DNA from: Leptasterias polaris
Taxonomy: Eukaryota > Echinodermata > Asteroidea > Forcipulatida > Asteriidae
Direction: 5' to 3'
Assembly: GCA_037783415.1 (NCBI GenBank)
Contig: JAZGTN010000028.1
Location: 3,119,001-3,183,000, forward strand
DNA length: 64,000 nt
The position numbers were made by a program, and so were the translations under genes. Under the pieces are notes generated by a model. It made no database searches, was not told where the DNA came from, and worked only from the letters and a program-made list of their open reading frames with translations. Positions 21,766 through 34,700 of this stretch are shown here, piece after piece; within the stretch, counting starts at the first letter, position 1; every line of letters begins with the position of its first letter.

Positions 21766-21935
21766 TTTCTCGTGAATATTTACGTAAATATTCACGATTT
21801 TGCCCCAATTCGCAAATATTCACGTAAAAATTTGCGCTTGAGGCACAATTCGTGAATATTCACGTAAATATTTACGTACATATTCACGATTTGTTCCCCA
21901 AATCTCAAATATTTACGTAAATGTTCACGTAAATA
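21766..21935. repeat. Palindromic ATATTCACG / TTTACGTAAA array
   Basis: Dense alternating CGTGAATATT, ATTTACGTAAAT and ATTCACGA units with GCCCC and GAGGCACAA spacers. Only a short stub (about 15172-15189) is present in the left arm, so the array expanded or shrank in one arm. Confidence 0.8.
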
Positions 21936-22466
21936 TATATATATGTTTAATGTCCCTTCAGGGCCACCATGTGTATGTGCTATGCGGATATATGAAAATT
22001 GGACCATGACGATGATAAGTTAACTACCTACAGGACTACAGGTATATGAAATAACACCACATGCTTAGCAGCAGAATACAAGCCCATCGAAGATGCCACC
22101 AACCAACAGTCGATGTGGTGCTGCAAACCAGTGGCTGATTCAGAGGGCAGAGCAGCGTATTGAGAGAGCTGCGACATAGAGGGACCAGTTTTCTTCAGTC
22201 ATGTGGTTGCTGGACGCCATTTTTGGTCCGAATGCAGCACAACCCAATGGGCAGACTAGTCTGGCACCCTGGCACCCCGCAGTAATGGAGGCATATCTGC
22301 TGCCACCAAGAGTTCAAGATCGGTGAAGGATTGCTGTATAAGTTACTTTTCCCATAGAGAAGTCCTTTCTCTATATTTTTCCCAAACCCAAATTTTTTCT
22401 GTCCAGGTTTCCATGATATGCAAGCAAACCAGTTCAGTAGGCTACGGTTCAAAAAGATAAACTTAC

Positions 22467-22864
22467 TTAAAGGCACTGTACACGTTTGGTAATTACTCAA
22501 AATATATATTAGCATAAAAACTTACTTGGTAACGAGCATTGGAGAGCTGTTGATAGTATAAAACATTGTGAGAAACGACTCCCTCTGAAGTAACGTAGTT
22601 TTTGAGAAAGAGGTAGTTTTTGAGAAAGAGGTAACTTCTCACTAAAATAATAAAAGACTTCTGGCCAGAAGCCTTTTATTCCTATCTGAAAGCACACTAA
22701 TAAATTTGTACAACAAGGGTGTTTTTTCTTTCATCATTTTCTTGCAACTTCAATGACCAATTGAGTCCAAATTTTCACAGGCTTGTTATTTTAAGCATAT
22801 GTTGGGATACACCAAGTGAGAATACTGGTCTTTGACAATTACCAAACGTGTTCAGTGCCTTTAA
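22467..22864. mobile_element. TTAA-flanked MITE, family A, complete copy
   Basis: 398 bp; starts TTAAAGGCACTGTACACG and ends CGTGTTCAGTGCCTTTAA. Contains a small direct repeat of TTTTTGAGAAAGAGGTA. Non-coding. Confidence 0.88.
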
Positions 22865-25041
22865 ATCATGCACTCATTGTAATGAAACTGAGGCCAGAAG
22901 GAAAATAGTCAGGAACCGTTTTGTACATGATGGAGACCACTAATGTACACAGGGAACCCGACAAGGACGACCACCACATGAAGATATCAACCTCCTCAGA
23001 CATATAGGCCTAGACAAGAGATTAACGGTTTTAATGTCCGTTAGTCTACCGTCTTAATCCCATGCGTTCCCTTTCGCCGTAACCTTTTCACTTTCTCTGT
23101 CTCTACACCTTTCAGTTATCTAAACAAGACGGTCTTAAAGACAACCGATGATACGGTAATTGCTCCGTGGGGACACAGCGTAATTGTTGTCTGTCGCCAG
23201 CTTGCGGTCTCGTGTATAGAATACTTGGTACAGTGGTATTAGCCCTCCATGGTTGCCTTCATTACGAGGGGTGCCTGGGGTTCGTGTTTATCTGGTGCTT
23301 GTATAATAAGTTCGCTGTGTAGAATGTTCGTAAGAACTTAGTCTCGGTATTTCCACCTCCGCGGAGGTACATTTCGGAATTTGAGAGACTAGACGTCCAT
23401 CTGAAAAGAACTTTCCTGCTTATGAACTACCTATTAAAGGAGGTAGAAAATCGGTAGGGATTACTTCTTTCGCTGAGTGGATCGAGGAGACTTCTCGATC
23501 GTTTGTATCTGGTCCTTGCTCTAAGAATTTACCGACCGTAGACATTACACTGGATCTATATGCACAAATCTTTGCACATACCAATACCAATCACAAACGC
23601 TTCATGAAGGCCCCGTCAAATTGGTCAAAGGGTCACTAAAAAGACATATAGGAGAAGATTTCGTCAGTTTTTAAAGCGCATTTTTTTTTTCTCAAAGTGA
23701 ACAGTAGATTACGATTAGGGCCTACATGACAATATTTTTAACAAGTAGGCTATCAGATAACAATTACACATTTTTCGTGGTCATTACCTACGAATATTAT
23801 AATCGACCGTTCTTACGAACTTGCTCTTCAACAGTGGGTCCTTCCTCACATGCTCTGTTGCGATAGGCCTACACACTCTAACCCTAACCTATACTAAGGG
23901 TTATTTTCCCATTTTTTTTTGTCCTCGGTCTCCTTAATGGTGAGCTCAGATCTAGCCCAGAAATACCGTCAATACCAGAAACAGAGGTCAAATTTGAGTA
24001 TTGAACTTTGGTCAAAACTTAACAAAATAGCAAAATAGCAAAATATCAAAATAAGGTGATACGTGGTTGGGTATAGTTTTGTTTCTCGTTGTATTTACGC
24101 ATCTGAACTATTTCCCCAAAACTTTTTAACGTGACTATCATCAGTATCATTCAAGCCCAATGTCCGTGGTTCACCGCGGGCTATCGGTCACGAAACGAGA
24201 TAGCAGAGCACCAGCGTATCAGACTCACATTTTGCATGCGTCTGTGTGGGTGCGTGAAGTTATAACACTTGGTTTATAGTACCGTGGTTGTACAAGGGTG
24301 CATAACCTGCCATAACATAGTCTGTAATGGGAGATGTGGCACTAGAGCAGTTGAAGTGTGAGGTGTATACCATGGGTGTACGGTATGACTCGGCACGGAT
24401 TACATACGAATTCTGACGAGTTGGTTGCCTGGAGCGGTCCAGCCCGTCACCGATCTTAGGGGAGGGGTTAATACCAAATGGGGCTCGACATCATCGCAGG
24501 TGAGCACTCCAAGTCACATGACCAGAACTGATTACTGTGAGATGATCAACCTGGAATTACCAACGCCGTGTCCACACTAAAGTGACATCCGTAGAGAGGA
24601 CTTAATTTAGCTTGATACAATTTACCAACTTGACCAAAGCCTCTAGTGCAACCGTCGCACATGGATGTGTCGCAAGTTGGCTATTAACAGCACTACGGGG
24701 TTTTTTTACGGTGAAGTGGCATCTCTCCTCCGTTCGGCTCTTCATATTTCTATACCTGACAAGGGCTTTGTTTTTGTTATCGTTGCACATAACATCACAC
24801 AAATCAAGACAGACAAGCTGTTTGACCCTACTGCAGATTGCCGACTTGCCGATCGGTTTGCCTAATTGGACGCAACGACTGCGCTGGTATTAAACGCGTA
24901 TCAGATTTCGAATAGGTGAGTTGAAGAGTGACTTTTCATCTGAGAGTGCCACGCCAGTATTAATTTCACACTGTTCTCAAAAGCATATTTCTGAGGAAAG
25001 TCACCAGGAGGACTTGCTACTCTTAGAAGGCGACCGTTTCA
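22865..25041. other. Upstream region of Hand
   Basis: Mostly unique sequence. Visible motifs are a 14-bp palindrome ACCTCCGCGGAGGT at 23355-23368 and a Hand/Twist-type E-box CATCTG at 24938. No other gene or known repeat recognised. Confidence 0.4.
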
Positions 25042-25049
25042 GTATAAAA
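25042..25049 (+). promoter_or_regulatory. Candidate TATA box of Hand
   Basis: GTATAAAA lies about 45 bp before the Hand ATG. If used, transcription would begin near 25073 and leave a leader of about 15 nt; if the real start is farther upstream, this match is coincidental. Confidence 0.4.
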
Positions 25050-25087
25050 AGCAAGAAGTTGGCCCGAGGTTGGAAAGCTTCGTAACC

Positions 25088-25708
25088 ATGAGTATTCTGA
25101 GTGAATACCCACCAGTGCCTGTGAGCTTACAACGGTCGCAAGACGAGCACATGTACCGTCATAACGGACACGGTAGATGTCCGTCCATCCCGGAGAACGA
25201 CCAGGGCTACTTCCACGGTCTCCTCCTAAGTCCTGCCGTGGCAGCTACCGGTGAAATGCCGCACGAGTACGGTAGCCCTGTCCAGTCTTACTCGCCATGC
25301 TCCCACACGTGCCAAGAACAGATCACCGGTAATTGCAACAGCCCTAACCTGGACTGCCAGTCCGCTCCCGGGAACTCTTGCGACGAGAGGAGCACTCCCC
25401 CGGGCATGCCCGGCCCGCGACGCTTCGGTAAGCGACGGTGCGCCACCAACAGCAACCGTAAGGAACGACGGCGGACGATTAGCATAAATTCGGCCTTTTC
25501 TGATTTACGAGAATGTATTCCAAATGTGCCGGCAGACACCAAACTGTCCAAGATCAAAACTCTGAGACTAGCCACGAGTTACATTGCATACTTGTCCGAG
25601 GTCCTTGCCAAAGACGATGGAATTGGGCCGCTGGACGCGGCCAACTTCAAGGCGGAACTTATGAAGATGGAAGACCGTGAAAGAAGGAAGAAAGCCGACA
25701 GAGATACG
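25088..25708 (+). CDS. Hand: Hand exon 1 (bHLH)
   Basis: Encodes residues 1-207 with the whole bHLH. Donor ACG|GTAAGC at 25709. Reading through would meet a stop after four codons. Confidence 0.95.
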
Positions 25709-28700
25709 GTAAGCAAGCTCTAGACCTGTGTTTCAACTTTTCTTTGGGTTGCACTTGCTCCTAACTAGACGTCAATAATGGACGAAGAGGCTGAAGTTAT
25801 TTTCAAATAAAAACCTTAATGTAAAATAATCTTTACTCGCCTTTCAATCATACATGTCATATGAGATGGGTCTATGCCCAAATTGGCAAGAAAAGACAAG
25901 AGTGTAAAAAATCGTCTAAAATTACAAGTGAAAGAAGATGGAGTGTATGACTTACCAGGTGACCAAGAGTGTCGAACCGTCACTGTCCTTCTCTCACCCA
26001 ATTAAATGGTGACAGGAGTCTTGTCAGACCTGAGTAAGTAAAAATATTGTGTTTTGGTTAAATCATGAAGGTCGAAATGTCAGGAAAAGTGAGGATTAAA
26101 TTCTCCACTTTTTCCCCATCTGTGGTCATAAACAGGAGCTCGGTCCAAAGAAAATGTTTGGGGTAAACGAGCAACTATTACGCCAGAATAAAAAATACAA
26201 TCGAAGATGTGTAATAATGATATTTACACAAACTAATGAAAATTATTTAAACTCCCCCAAAATAATCTTGTATCTTAAGCATCAGCTCTATAGTGATAAC
26301 CATAATTTACTTTTAAAAATGTGTTTTGGAATTGGTATCACGGAGACGGTAAAAGTCTACATGACTATCAATATTTTCCTGAAGTGTGTCCTTGTTTGAA
26401 ACGAAGCTATTCAAAGAAGAGAACAGCTTAACATCTGAAGGTTTAAATTGTGCATAGTTTTTCACTATTTCCTCTTGATCACACAATGGATTAAGCCCAA
26501 ATTTTCACCAGTTTGTCATTTCATGTGTGTGGTTGATCACACAAAACATGAACACTGTCTGCAACCATTTCGTCAGCTCTACCAATCCAATCCTACCTTT
26601 AAAATATTTGAATGTACGAATAATCTAAAACTAAGCTAATCAAAGTCGATGGGTGTTTTGTAATTCTTTATAATTGTTATAAGCAAGACATTGGGTTTTG
26701 GGGGGTTGTTTTTTTACGAGTCGGACTAAAATGTTAATTTTGGTGTATATTATTAGCAAGACGATATTTTTTTTATGAGCAAGACGATGGGTGTTTTTCC
26801 TTGATTCCTTATGATCAATACTTTCGTGAGTTCATTAAAGATGTGCAGAATCAGATATAGCCCCACTTGTGTGGCCAAGGCTAGCTGAATCCTTGGCCAC
26901 ACGTCCCAACCATTTCTTTTTAAGCTAAGAAACAGCCATTTTTATAAACAATTATAGCGCATTCCCCACGGGCCAGTCGGCGGTTTAAACTAGCTAAATG
27001 TGTTCACTAAGCTCTTAGCTTGCCTTGTGTGTTTTGGATGTTCAAACAAATAACTTTTTAAGAAGATATTTCAAACAATAATTGTGCGACTTGCATGATT
27101 GGGGTCATTCCAAAATGGCGGCTCCCACATCGCGGAAAGTAAAGTCGCACAATTATTGTTTGAAATATCTTTAAAACAAGTTATTGTTTGAACATCCAAA
27201 ACACACAAGGCAAGCTAAGAGCTTAGTGAACACATTTAGCTGGTTTAAATCGCCGACTGGCCCGTAGGAAATGCGCTATAATTGTTTATAAAAATGGCTG
27301 TTTCTTAGCTTAAAAAGAAATGGTCGGGACGTGTGGCCAAGGATTCAGCTAGCCTTGGCCACACAAGTGGGGCTAAATCAGATAAAGATGTTAAATTCGA
27401 CAGATACCCACAAAGTGACTTGAGTGGGCACAAAGTTGATTGAACAAATTAGAACAGAATAATTAACTGTCAGCATTACTTAAAACCATACGAGTTGATG
27501 CGACGTATGACGAAGTAGTGAGCGTACTTTTATCACCGCGTTGGGGGTAGATCCTACCCGTGCTTGGGTGACACAATGACTCACGAGATGTTGTGGCCAA
27601 GCCCGCTAATTATTACACAGACAGCCGTAGGTCAATAAAGGAACATAATTTCTAAATACTACATCGGGGTAAAAAACACTCCATGCCAATTTTCTGTTAG
27701 CCTGATGTATCGATAAATTCACTGGAACTTAGAAGTCATAGTAGTATTAGGACTAGTCAGAGTTCAAGTTAGTGCTGGAGAAATCCTCACTTTGACATAG
27801 AACAGATAAGAAGGAAAGTGAGACGTCGTAAGAAATTTGAGTTTTCTATTTTGAAGTCAAACCAGATGTCATGATTTGACTGCGTAATTTCTTCTCCCTA
27901 ATGAACATGTGACGCCGAGTGTCTCGTCCTTCACCCCCCGACTACTACAAAGTAAATTTGGGTTTCACTTCATACAGCTATTGCAAAATGAAAAAAATAA
28001 ATAGTCACGTTAATAAACAGGTCTATGAAATAATAATCAGAAAAGTTTGTTAGCTGGCTATGATTTGTATATCTGGCTTTGATTTGCGTGTCATAACTAA
28101 CTAATGTTGTCAATTTGTTCTTGCATGGACGAACAAAAAGCGCACAGAAATACCTTTCAAACATGTATCTAATTAATTTGTTAATCATATGATTAATTCG
28201 TGTAAATATACTATTCCATTATAGGCCTGTGACTATTTTCCCCCGAAATTATTCAAGGGATATGTTTTACATGTAGTGGGACAGATAAGGGACATAATAA
28301 TAAAAATACGCAGTTCTTATATAGCGCTTTATACTCCCGATGGGTGTCTCAAAGCGCTCAGTATTTTTCCTACAAGGTATTAGTGGAGTTACGTGTTGAA
28401 GTGTGAGACCTATTCCTTTGCATAGCACCATGTAATGGTTTACAAGGTGCTGTGGCGCAATACGCAGCCAATCAAACCAGAAACACCGGGGCGAACCCCT
28501 TCTCTTTACGATAAGTGCACTGGGTTCTTTTACGTGCATTACACAACACACATTTGGGGGAGTTGTGTCTTTGTCAATACAAGCATGGAATTTAGGCACA
28601 CAGTCAAAGTATGTAATGAGAAAGATATGGATTTTGAAAAAAATATAGGTAGCATTAAAAGCAGTTTTCAGAACTTTCAAAATGGCAGTGCCGTTGCTTG

Positions 28701-31700
28701 TATTCAACCTAAAATGTTCAAAGAGGACAAATCTGCGACCAACAACATTTTGACTGGGTGCCAAATTCCATCCTTGCATCTTGGAAGACCTAATCACATC
28801 ACATGTCTGCCGTACTAACGTGAACAATTAATATCCAAATCATTCTATAATCAAACTATCAAAATTGTTGAAATGAAACTCTTCACGTTTTAATGATTTA
28901 AATCGCGAACCTTGGCCAGTAGTTTTTGTGGTCAAGTCGACATCCGTTTTACATGGAGTACATGCGTCATCTCACGTATTTGTTATTGGTGTTACATAAT
29001 GAAGAAAGAAACTATTTAGAGAGGCGGCAACGTTTGAATGACATTTCAAAGAATCCTGACTTATTCTTTTAAAAAAACGGAATCTTTACACGGTGGCCGG
29101 CATTATGGTCGACTCGGGGTCAGTAGCTCGGCAGAGCAGAGACGGGATAGCTTGACTGAAATGACTTGATAAACAACTACCCACATCAGACTTTTATACA
29201 TTCTCGGTTGCTTTCATCTTTGGCAAACTTTAAAAAGGAATTGACCAAGTTTTGTTAAACATAATATCCCTCTTGAGGCAAGATTATTAATCAGATATTC
29301 GATACAAAACATCAATGACAATGGTAATGACAAAGATAATGATGACAACAATGACAATGGTAATGACAAAGATAATGATGACGACAAATGTTTGACTTTT
29401 AGGATATAATTCTAAGTGTAAGGAGTACTTAAAATATTCAAATATAATACACACTTGATGTAAATATGCTTTTAGAATGCTCTTGGACTACAATACGCAA
29501 ATTTAAATGAAGTAAACAGATGTTCTTTTTATTTTGAGAAAAGACAGTTGGACCTTTAGGATTGTCTGTATGAATCTCGTGCTTTGTTGAAGGAAAGTGA
29601 GAATCAGGTTCAGCCTTCAGACACATTTCTTAAAGGATGACAGAATTTTATGCAATATCATTCTTGAAGATTTTTTTATTATTATTTTTTTGTTTATGCA
29701 AGTTCGCCCCAAACAAGGCTAAAAGCCACTCTTGGTAAGGGGCTACAAGAAGAAAATGATAAAACATGAAAAGAACTCAGGAGAGCTGGAGGTAGGAATT
29801 GATATTCCTCTTGAAACAGTCTAGATTGTAGGATGGAGGGAAACATGCACCAGGCAAGGAGTTCCAAAGAGATGCAGTACGTGTATTGTGATTGCAACCA
29901 ATAAGTTCCTAAATGAGATTATGGATTCAAAATTGTGTGAATTTCCCAACCGCCAACTTTGTACCAAGAAGAAATTGTGTCGTAATGAAATAAAACCCAC
30001 GTGAATATTATTATTAACCTCAGTTCTCAGCTGACCGTTTAGAGAACAAAAAAGGGATGCTGTAGTATGTTTGAAATCAACGACTCGTTTCATTTTCTTG
30101 ACAACTTTTGATGATTATGGTTTTTTTCCCAATCAGTGCAACCGATTGGATCTTTAAGATAATAATGGGATTTGAGGCATTGCATTGCATGGTCAGGTAT
30201 CAATGTATATTTGGTTTGAGGTAACACCACGTGTATATCTACTTGCTAGGTAGAGTTTGTTCTTTGAGAACTTGTCTTGCTATTTATGCCAAGAAATCTC
30301 CCGAATTCCGAATAATCTATTCCGCGGCAGTAGAATAAATAGCAAGAGAAGTTCTCCAAAAACAACATTTACCTAGCAAGAAGATAATCATTGTTACTAT
30401 TTTAGATTTAGCAAATAGTTAGATATTAGGAATATAGATATATGAAAACTTTTGAGTTTTCTTTTATGACAAGCAAGATCAAGTAAACTAATGATATTAG
30501 TTTGCTGCGTACCCAGCCAGGCAGGCTGCACGCTTTGTAAAAAAGACCACTCCTAATTGGTCTGCTTGTTAATGTTATGCAACATTTCTAATCCGTAAAG
30601 TTCTGCTTTAATTTCAAACTTTTGAAATTGAGATTTTTCTGATTGTAATGAAACGACTATTCGTCACAACCCAATGATTACATAGAGCCATCAAACTATT
30701 TACAGCCGAATTGTCAAAAGTTGAGGTGGCAACGGCGCTTAAATATCCCCGAATCTATTGTATACTTTCTCTTCAATTTGATAGAGGAAGTCTTTCCTTT
30801 GTTCCGATGAAGTTAAAACCTTGGATGGATGTTTCAATATTTGTGTCCAATATCTTTTGTCCGTCCATGAGCTAATTAGACTAAAGGCTTGAGGCACAAG
30901 CTACCGACTTCTTTAAGATTTGTAAAGTATCAGGTTTTATAAGTCACAATGATGACAGTATAAAAGTGTTAACAATTTGAGCTAAATTTTTGTGTAAATT
31001 TTGTATCAAGTCGTATTTGCGCGTAGAATCCTTCATGCCTTGTTAGTGGTGAGGAATAGCATTTGCAGCGGTAATAAGCCACACACCGTCCGTGTTTACA
31101 GTTTACCTTCCAGGGGTGCTGGAAACACCACGCGGTCGTATCCAAACACACAGTCGATGTCTCAGTCCACGGCAATATTTATTGCAGGGCCAGTCGGAAG
31201 CACATGTTGCCTTTAAATTTCCCCGGCCTGTGCACCCAAATTGACAGGTTTGACCCTACCTTAGCTACGGTGCGGGGACTTCAGTCTTGTCTGGTCTTTA
31301 ACACTATTGTCTTGGACCGCGACTCTTTACCTGCCGAGGATAACAAACAAGAGGTCGATGAGAGGTGACGGTAAACGGAACCTGTTCCTCTTTTAATGCT
31401 TCTACTACTTTGTTTATGGTGTTTACGGAGACCTTGGCAAAATGGGTACAAGTTCAGGGTGTAATTCTGTCAGCAAAAGGCACGGGGAAAGTTGCAGCTG
31501 GTTTTTTGGTTGGAATCGGCATGCCCGGTATTGCGTATTGTGGTTACGATAGTGACAAAAATAATAAACCTGAATAATGTGTTGGTCTAAAGATATTTGA
31601 GTCGAGGCACACAAATCAATTTAGAATGGAAACCAAAAAGGGGTGTAGAGCCCATAATGGAATGTTGACAAATCTCGAAAAGAGTAATTTGACTGAGAGC

Positions 31701-34700
31701 TTTTTCTGTAATATACCGGAAAGTCGCAGCGGTATAGCCTTGCAACCTTAGGTGGAAAGTCAAAATTACCCCAGCAGTAAGTACAGTAAGCATGCTTGTC
31801 TGTTACCTCTATTATGAACTACTGGGTAACTTAACGGTGAGTAGACTTTGGCCATTCACTTTGACGTACTTCAAAGAAGATAGGCCAACAATATCAAACT
31901 TTTTAAAAATCCTGTTTAACTATTCATCAAGATAAATGCTGTTTTGTTTTGAGAACTTGCTCGACTCGACCTGCATGTTTAGTGAACACAAACAAAACAG
32001 AATTTCGTTTTGTCCTTCACTGACGTTGGTCATGTTCATTTTCGAAACAGGACACGGTGATTTGCAATGACTTCGACTTTGACAGTATTTTAGGCTGAAT
32101 CTATTCTCTCTCGGGTTGGTGCTGCTGAACTTTCTAAGTGAAGCTACCAATTTATATTTTGGAGAATACCTATAATTGTTCACTTGGTCTTTATGAAGGG
32201 AAAATGAAGTCGTGTTACAAGAGAAACCTTGTTTTATAGTCCGGGAGGAAAAACAAAAACCCACATCCCGTTTTTCAATAATTTTAGCGAGATTTGGTCG
32301 AGTTGTCTCTTAAATTCACAATGATCCAGCTAGCATGGGGGGGGGGGGGGGTGGCTGTGGCTGAACAACAGTTAAACAGCCAAAGTGATTGCGAACATGG
32401 TGCTACGAGGATATCATATTGACCGACTTTGCAGCTGTAATGTGGCCAACGGCTAAAACAAATTTTGGCGGATTCTGTAAGCAGTCTAAGCCGTAAGCGA
32501 TTACTGGTCGAGTTGTCTCTCGATGAGTAAAAGTTGTAAAAGCAGAAATTGTTGTGAACATAGTGTTAAGAGGAGGCTGTATTCAACTGACTTTAGCCAT
32601 AACGAGGCCAATGGTGGAGACTTGACATACTGTAGTCTAGCCAAAAGCCATCGCCGTTTTTTGTTTTTTTGACTTATCATGCCCATTTCCCTCTCAAAAA
32701 CTTGAACAGTTAATTTCAAAAGTTTGAGCAAGTAGTTGTTATGATTGATCGCGGTATGATTGATAATTGGTGTAAATGGCATGTTTACACCATTAAACCC
32801 TCTCTTAACAACATTTTGTCGGCGTTTCCTCGCTGTAGAGTGAATTCTAAATAACGAGGGAAACTTGTTTCCTTCCGTCTACTCTATGTTATTCAACAAG
32901 AATAATAAACACTCTAAGGGCTCTGAAGTGGAGCTACAAAAACATGTTTCATCATCACAACACTCTTGAGATTGTCTAGGTTATTAAACAAGAAACCACA
33001 AATTGTGTACGCACACACAAGCTTATAAAACGCCCCTTCACTACTTTATTTTCTTATTTACAAACAAATTATTGTAAGGGTCGGAAGCAAACGGCAATAC
33101 AAGATTCAGAAACTCGTTAACATTGATTTGTGAACATTTTAAGAACAAAAACCAACATTTTCCTTTCAAGTGATTGTACTTCTTCAGTTATTTACTTAAA
33201 TCTGTTCAATCCCAGGGAATAATTTCTTTGTGAATATTTAATTAAATGTGAGAAACGCCAGTAACCAATGTTAAAGCATGTCTCTGTCCTTTCTCTATGG
33301 TTAAAGGTACTACAGGAATGATAGAGCTGACGAATTCGCCGCAGACAGTGTTCATGTTTTATGTGATCAACCATAGGCCTATACATGAAATAGCAAACAT
33401 GTGCAAATTTGGGCTTAATCCGTTGTGTGAGTCAGGAGAAAATATTGAAACCATGCACACTTTTCAGCTTGTAAACACATTGTCCTTAATTTGGTTTAAA
33501 CGACCGAAATCAGCTGTACACTATTGGTAAGATCGAATAACACAAATGTTCACAGATTCACACATAACTTACATGATTTAAAGTAAGTAATGGTAGAGAG
33601 GGTTCCTTAAAATATTTCTGCCTAAAATGCTATCGTTTCTGAGAAATGAGTAAAACAATAGTTTTTATCGCGCGCGATAATAAACTCGATGTTTGAAAAA
33701 CAGAAAACACATAAGGTCTCTTTTCACTATTTTCTCGTGACCTCGATGACCAATTGAGCTCAAATTTTCACAGGTTTGTTATTTCATGTAAGTGGTTGAT
33801 TACACAAAAACATGAACACTGTCTGTGATTATTTTGTCAGCTCTGCCAATCCTGTATAATACCTTTAAGTTTTTTGGGTTTGTTTGTGTTTTTTTAGTTT
33901 TCAGTTGTTTTCTCGAATATGACTTCAATTCAGATCGGAGGGAAACATTCCACATAAATTGTTTTTGTTTTTGTGTGTTTGAATAATAATTTTTTTTATT
34001 TTTTAAATAAACGAAGTCCTCGAACATCAGAGAAGTATTTTCACTTATTAGGCCTATCCTTATTATCCCTTTATTAACCCTATTATCCATCATTATCAGT
34101 GAGGTTAAAATTAAACAATGATGTTTTTTATCCTTATACGTACGATATATACCTTTAAAACAGAGAGTAGTTTTGATGTATTGGTTTAAGTGACAACCTT
34201 ATAATTAAAATTGCGTGGCCACTACCAGAGATAAACAGATTTGTGAAATTAATCAAAAACCCAAGGCTTGTAGAAACCAAAATACCAGCCTAAACAAGAA
34301 ACAAGCGGGGCTTTTGCTAAAATTGAGTTTTTACTTAATTCATATGTAAATATTTGTAATTATTGAATAATTTTGTACATTCAAGGTTAAGAAGAAAATG
34401 AAAGGATGCTGGACTTACACAGGTTTCTTTTTCCAGTTTTGACCGGACACCGACCATCCCATTCCTTTCATGACTTCGTTCTAATCTAATAACATCCCAT
34501 GATCCGCCTTTAAGAATCACATGAAAACAGATACATAACATGTTCCATTTGTTATGTATTCATGTTTGCACGTTTTGAAAAGTGACACATCAGGAAATGA
34601 TAATTGATAAGTGGAAATTTGTGGGAAGGAGGGGGGTCTTGATAAATATTACTCTCTGCACGAACTTGAAAAAATATTCCTTCTGTTAGTTTGATCTGAC

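Larger units (their letters stand above)
15131..21975. mobile_element. Composite inverted repeat built on two opposed Penelope-like copies
   Basis: The outer flanks match in inverted orientation: GGTGGCCCTGAAGGGACAT at 15142-15160 and its reverse complement at 21951-21967. Next inward, both arms carry the same Penelope 3' region, and the centre holds a single reverse transcriptase segment. The right arm is split by the 17520-21181 insertion and also contains an extra palindromic array. Confidence 0.75.

Noticed and set aside
25070..25087. Extension of Hand to an upstream TTG start
   Set aside because: TTG is not a normal eukaryotic start, and the ATG at 25088 has good context and N-terminal similarity to vertebrate Hand.
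25288..25575. Minus-strand 95-codon frame over Hand exon 1
   Set aside because: Shadow of the Hand coding frame in GC-rich codons.
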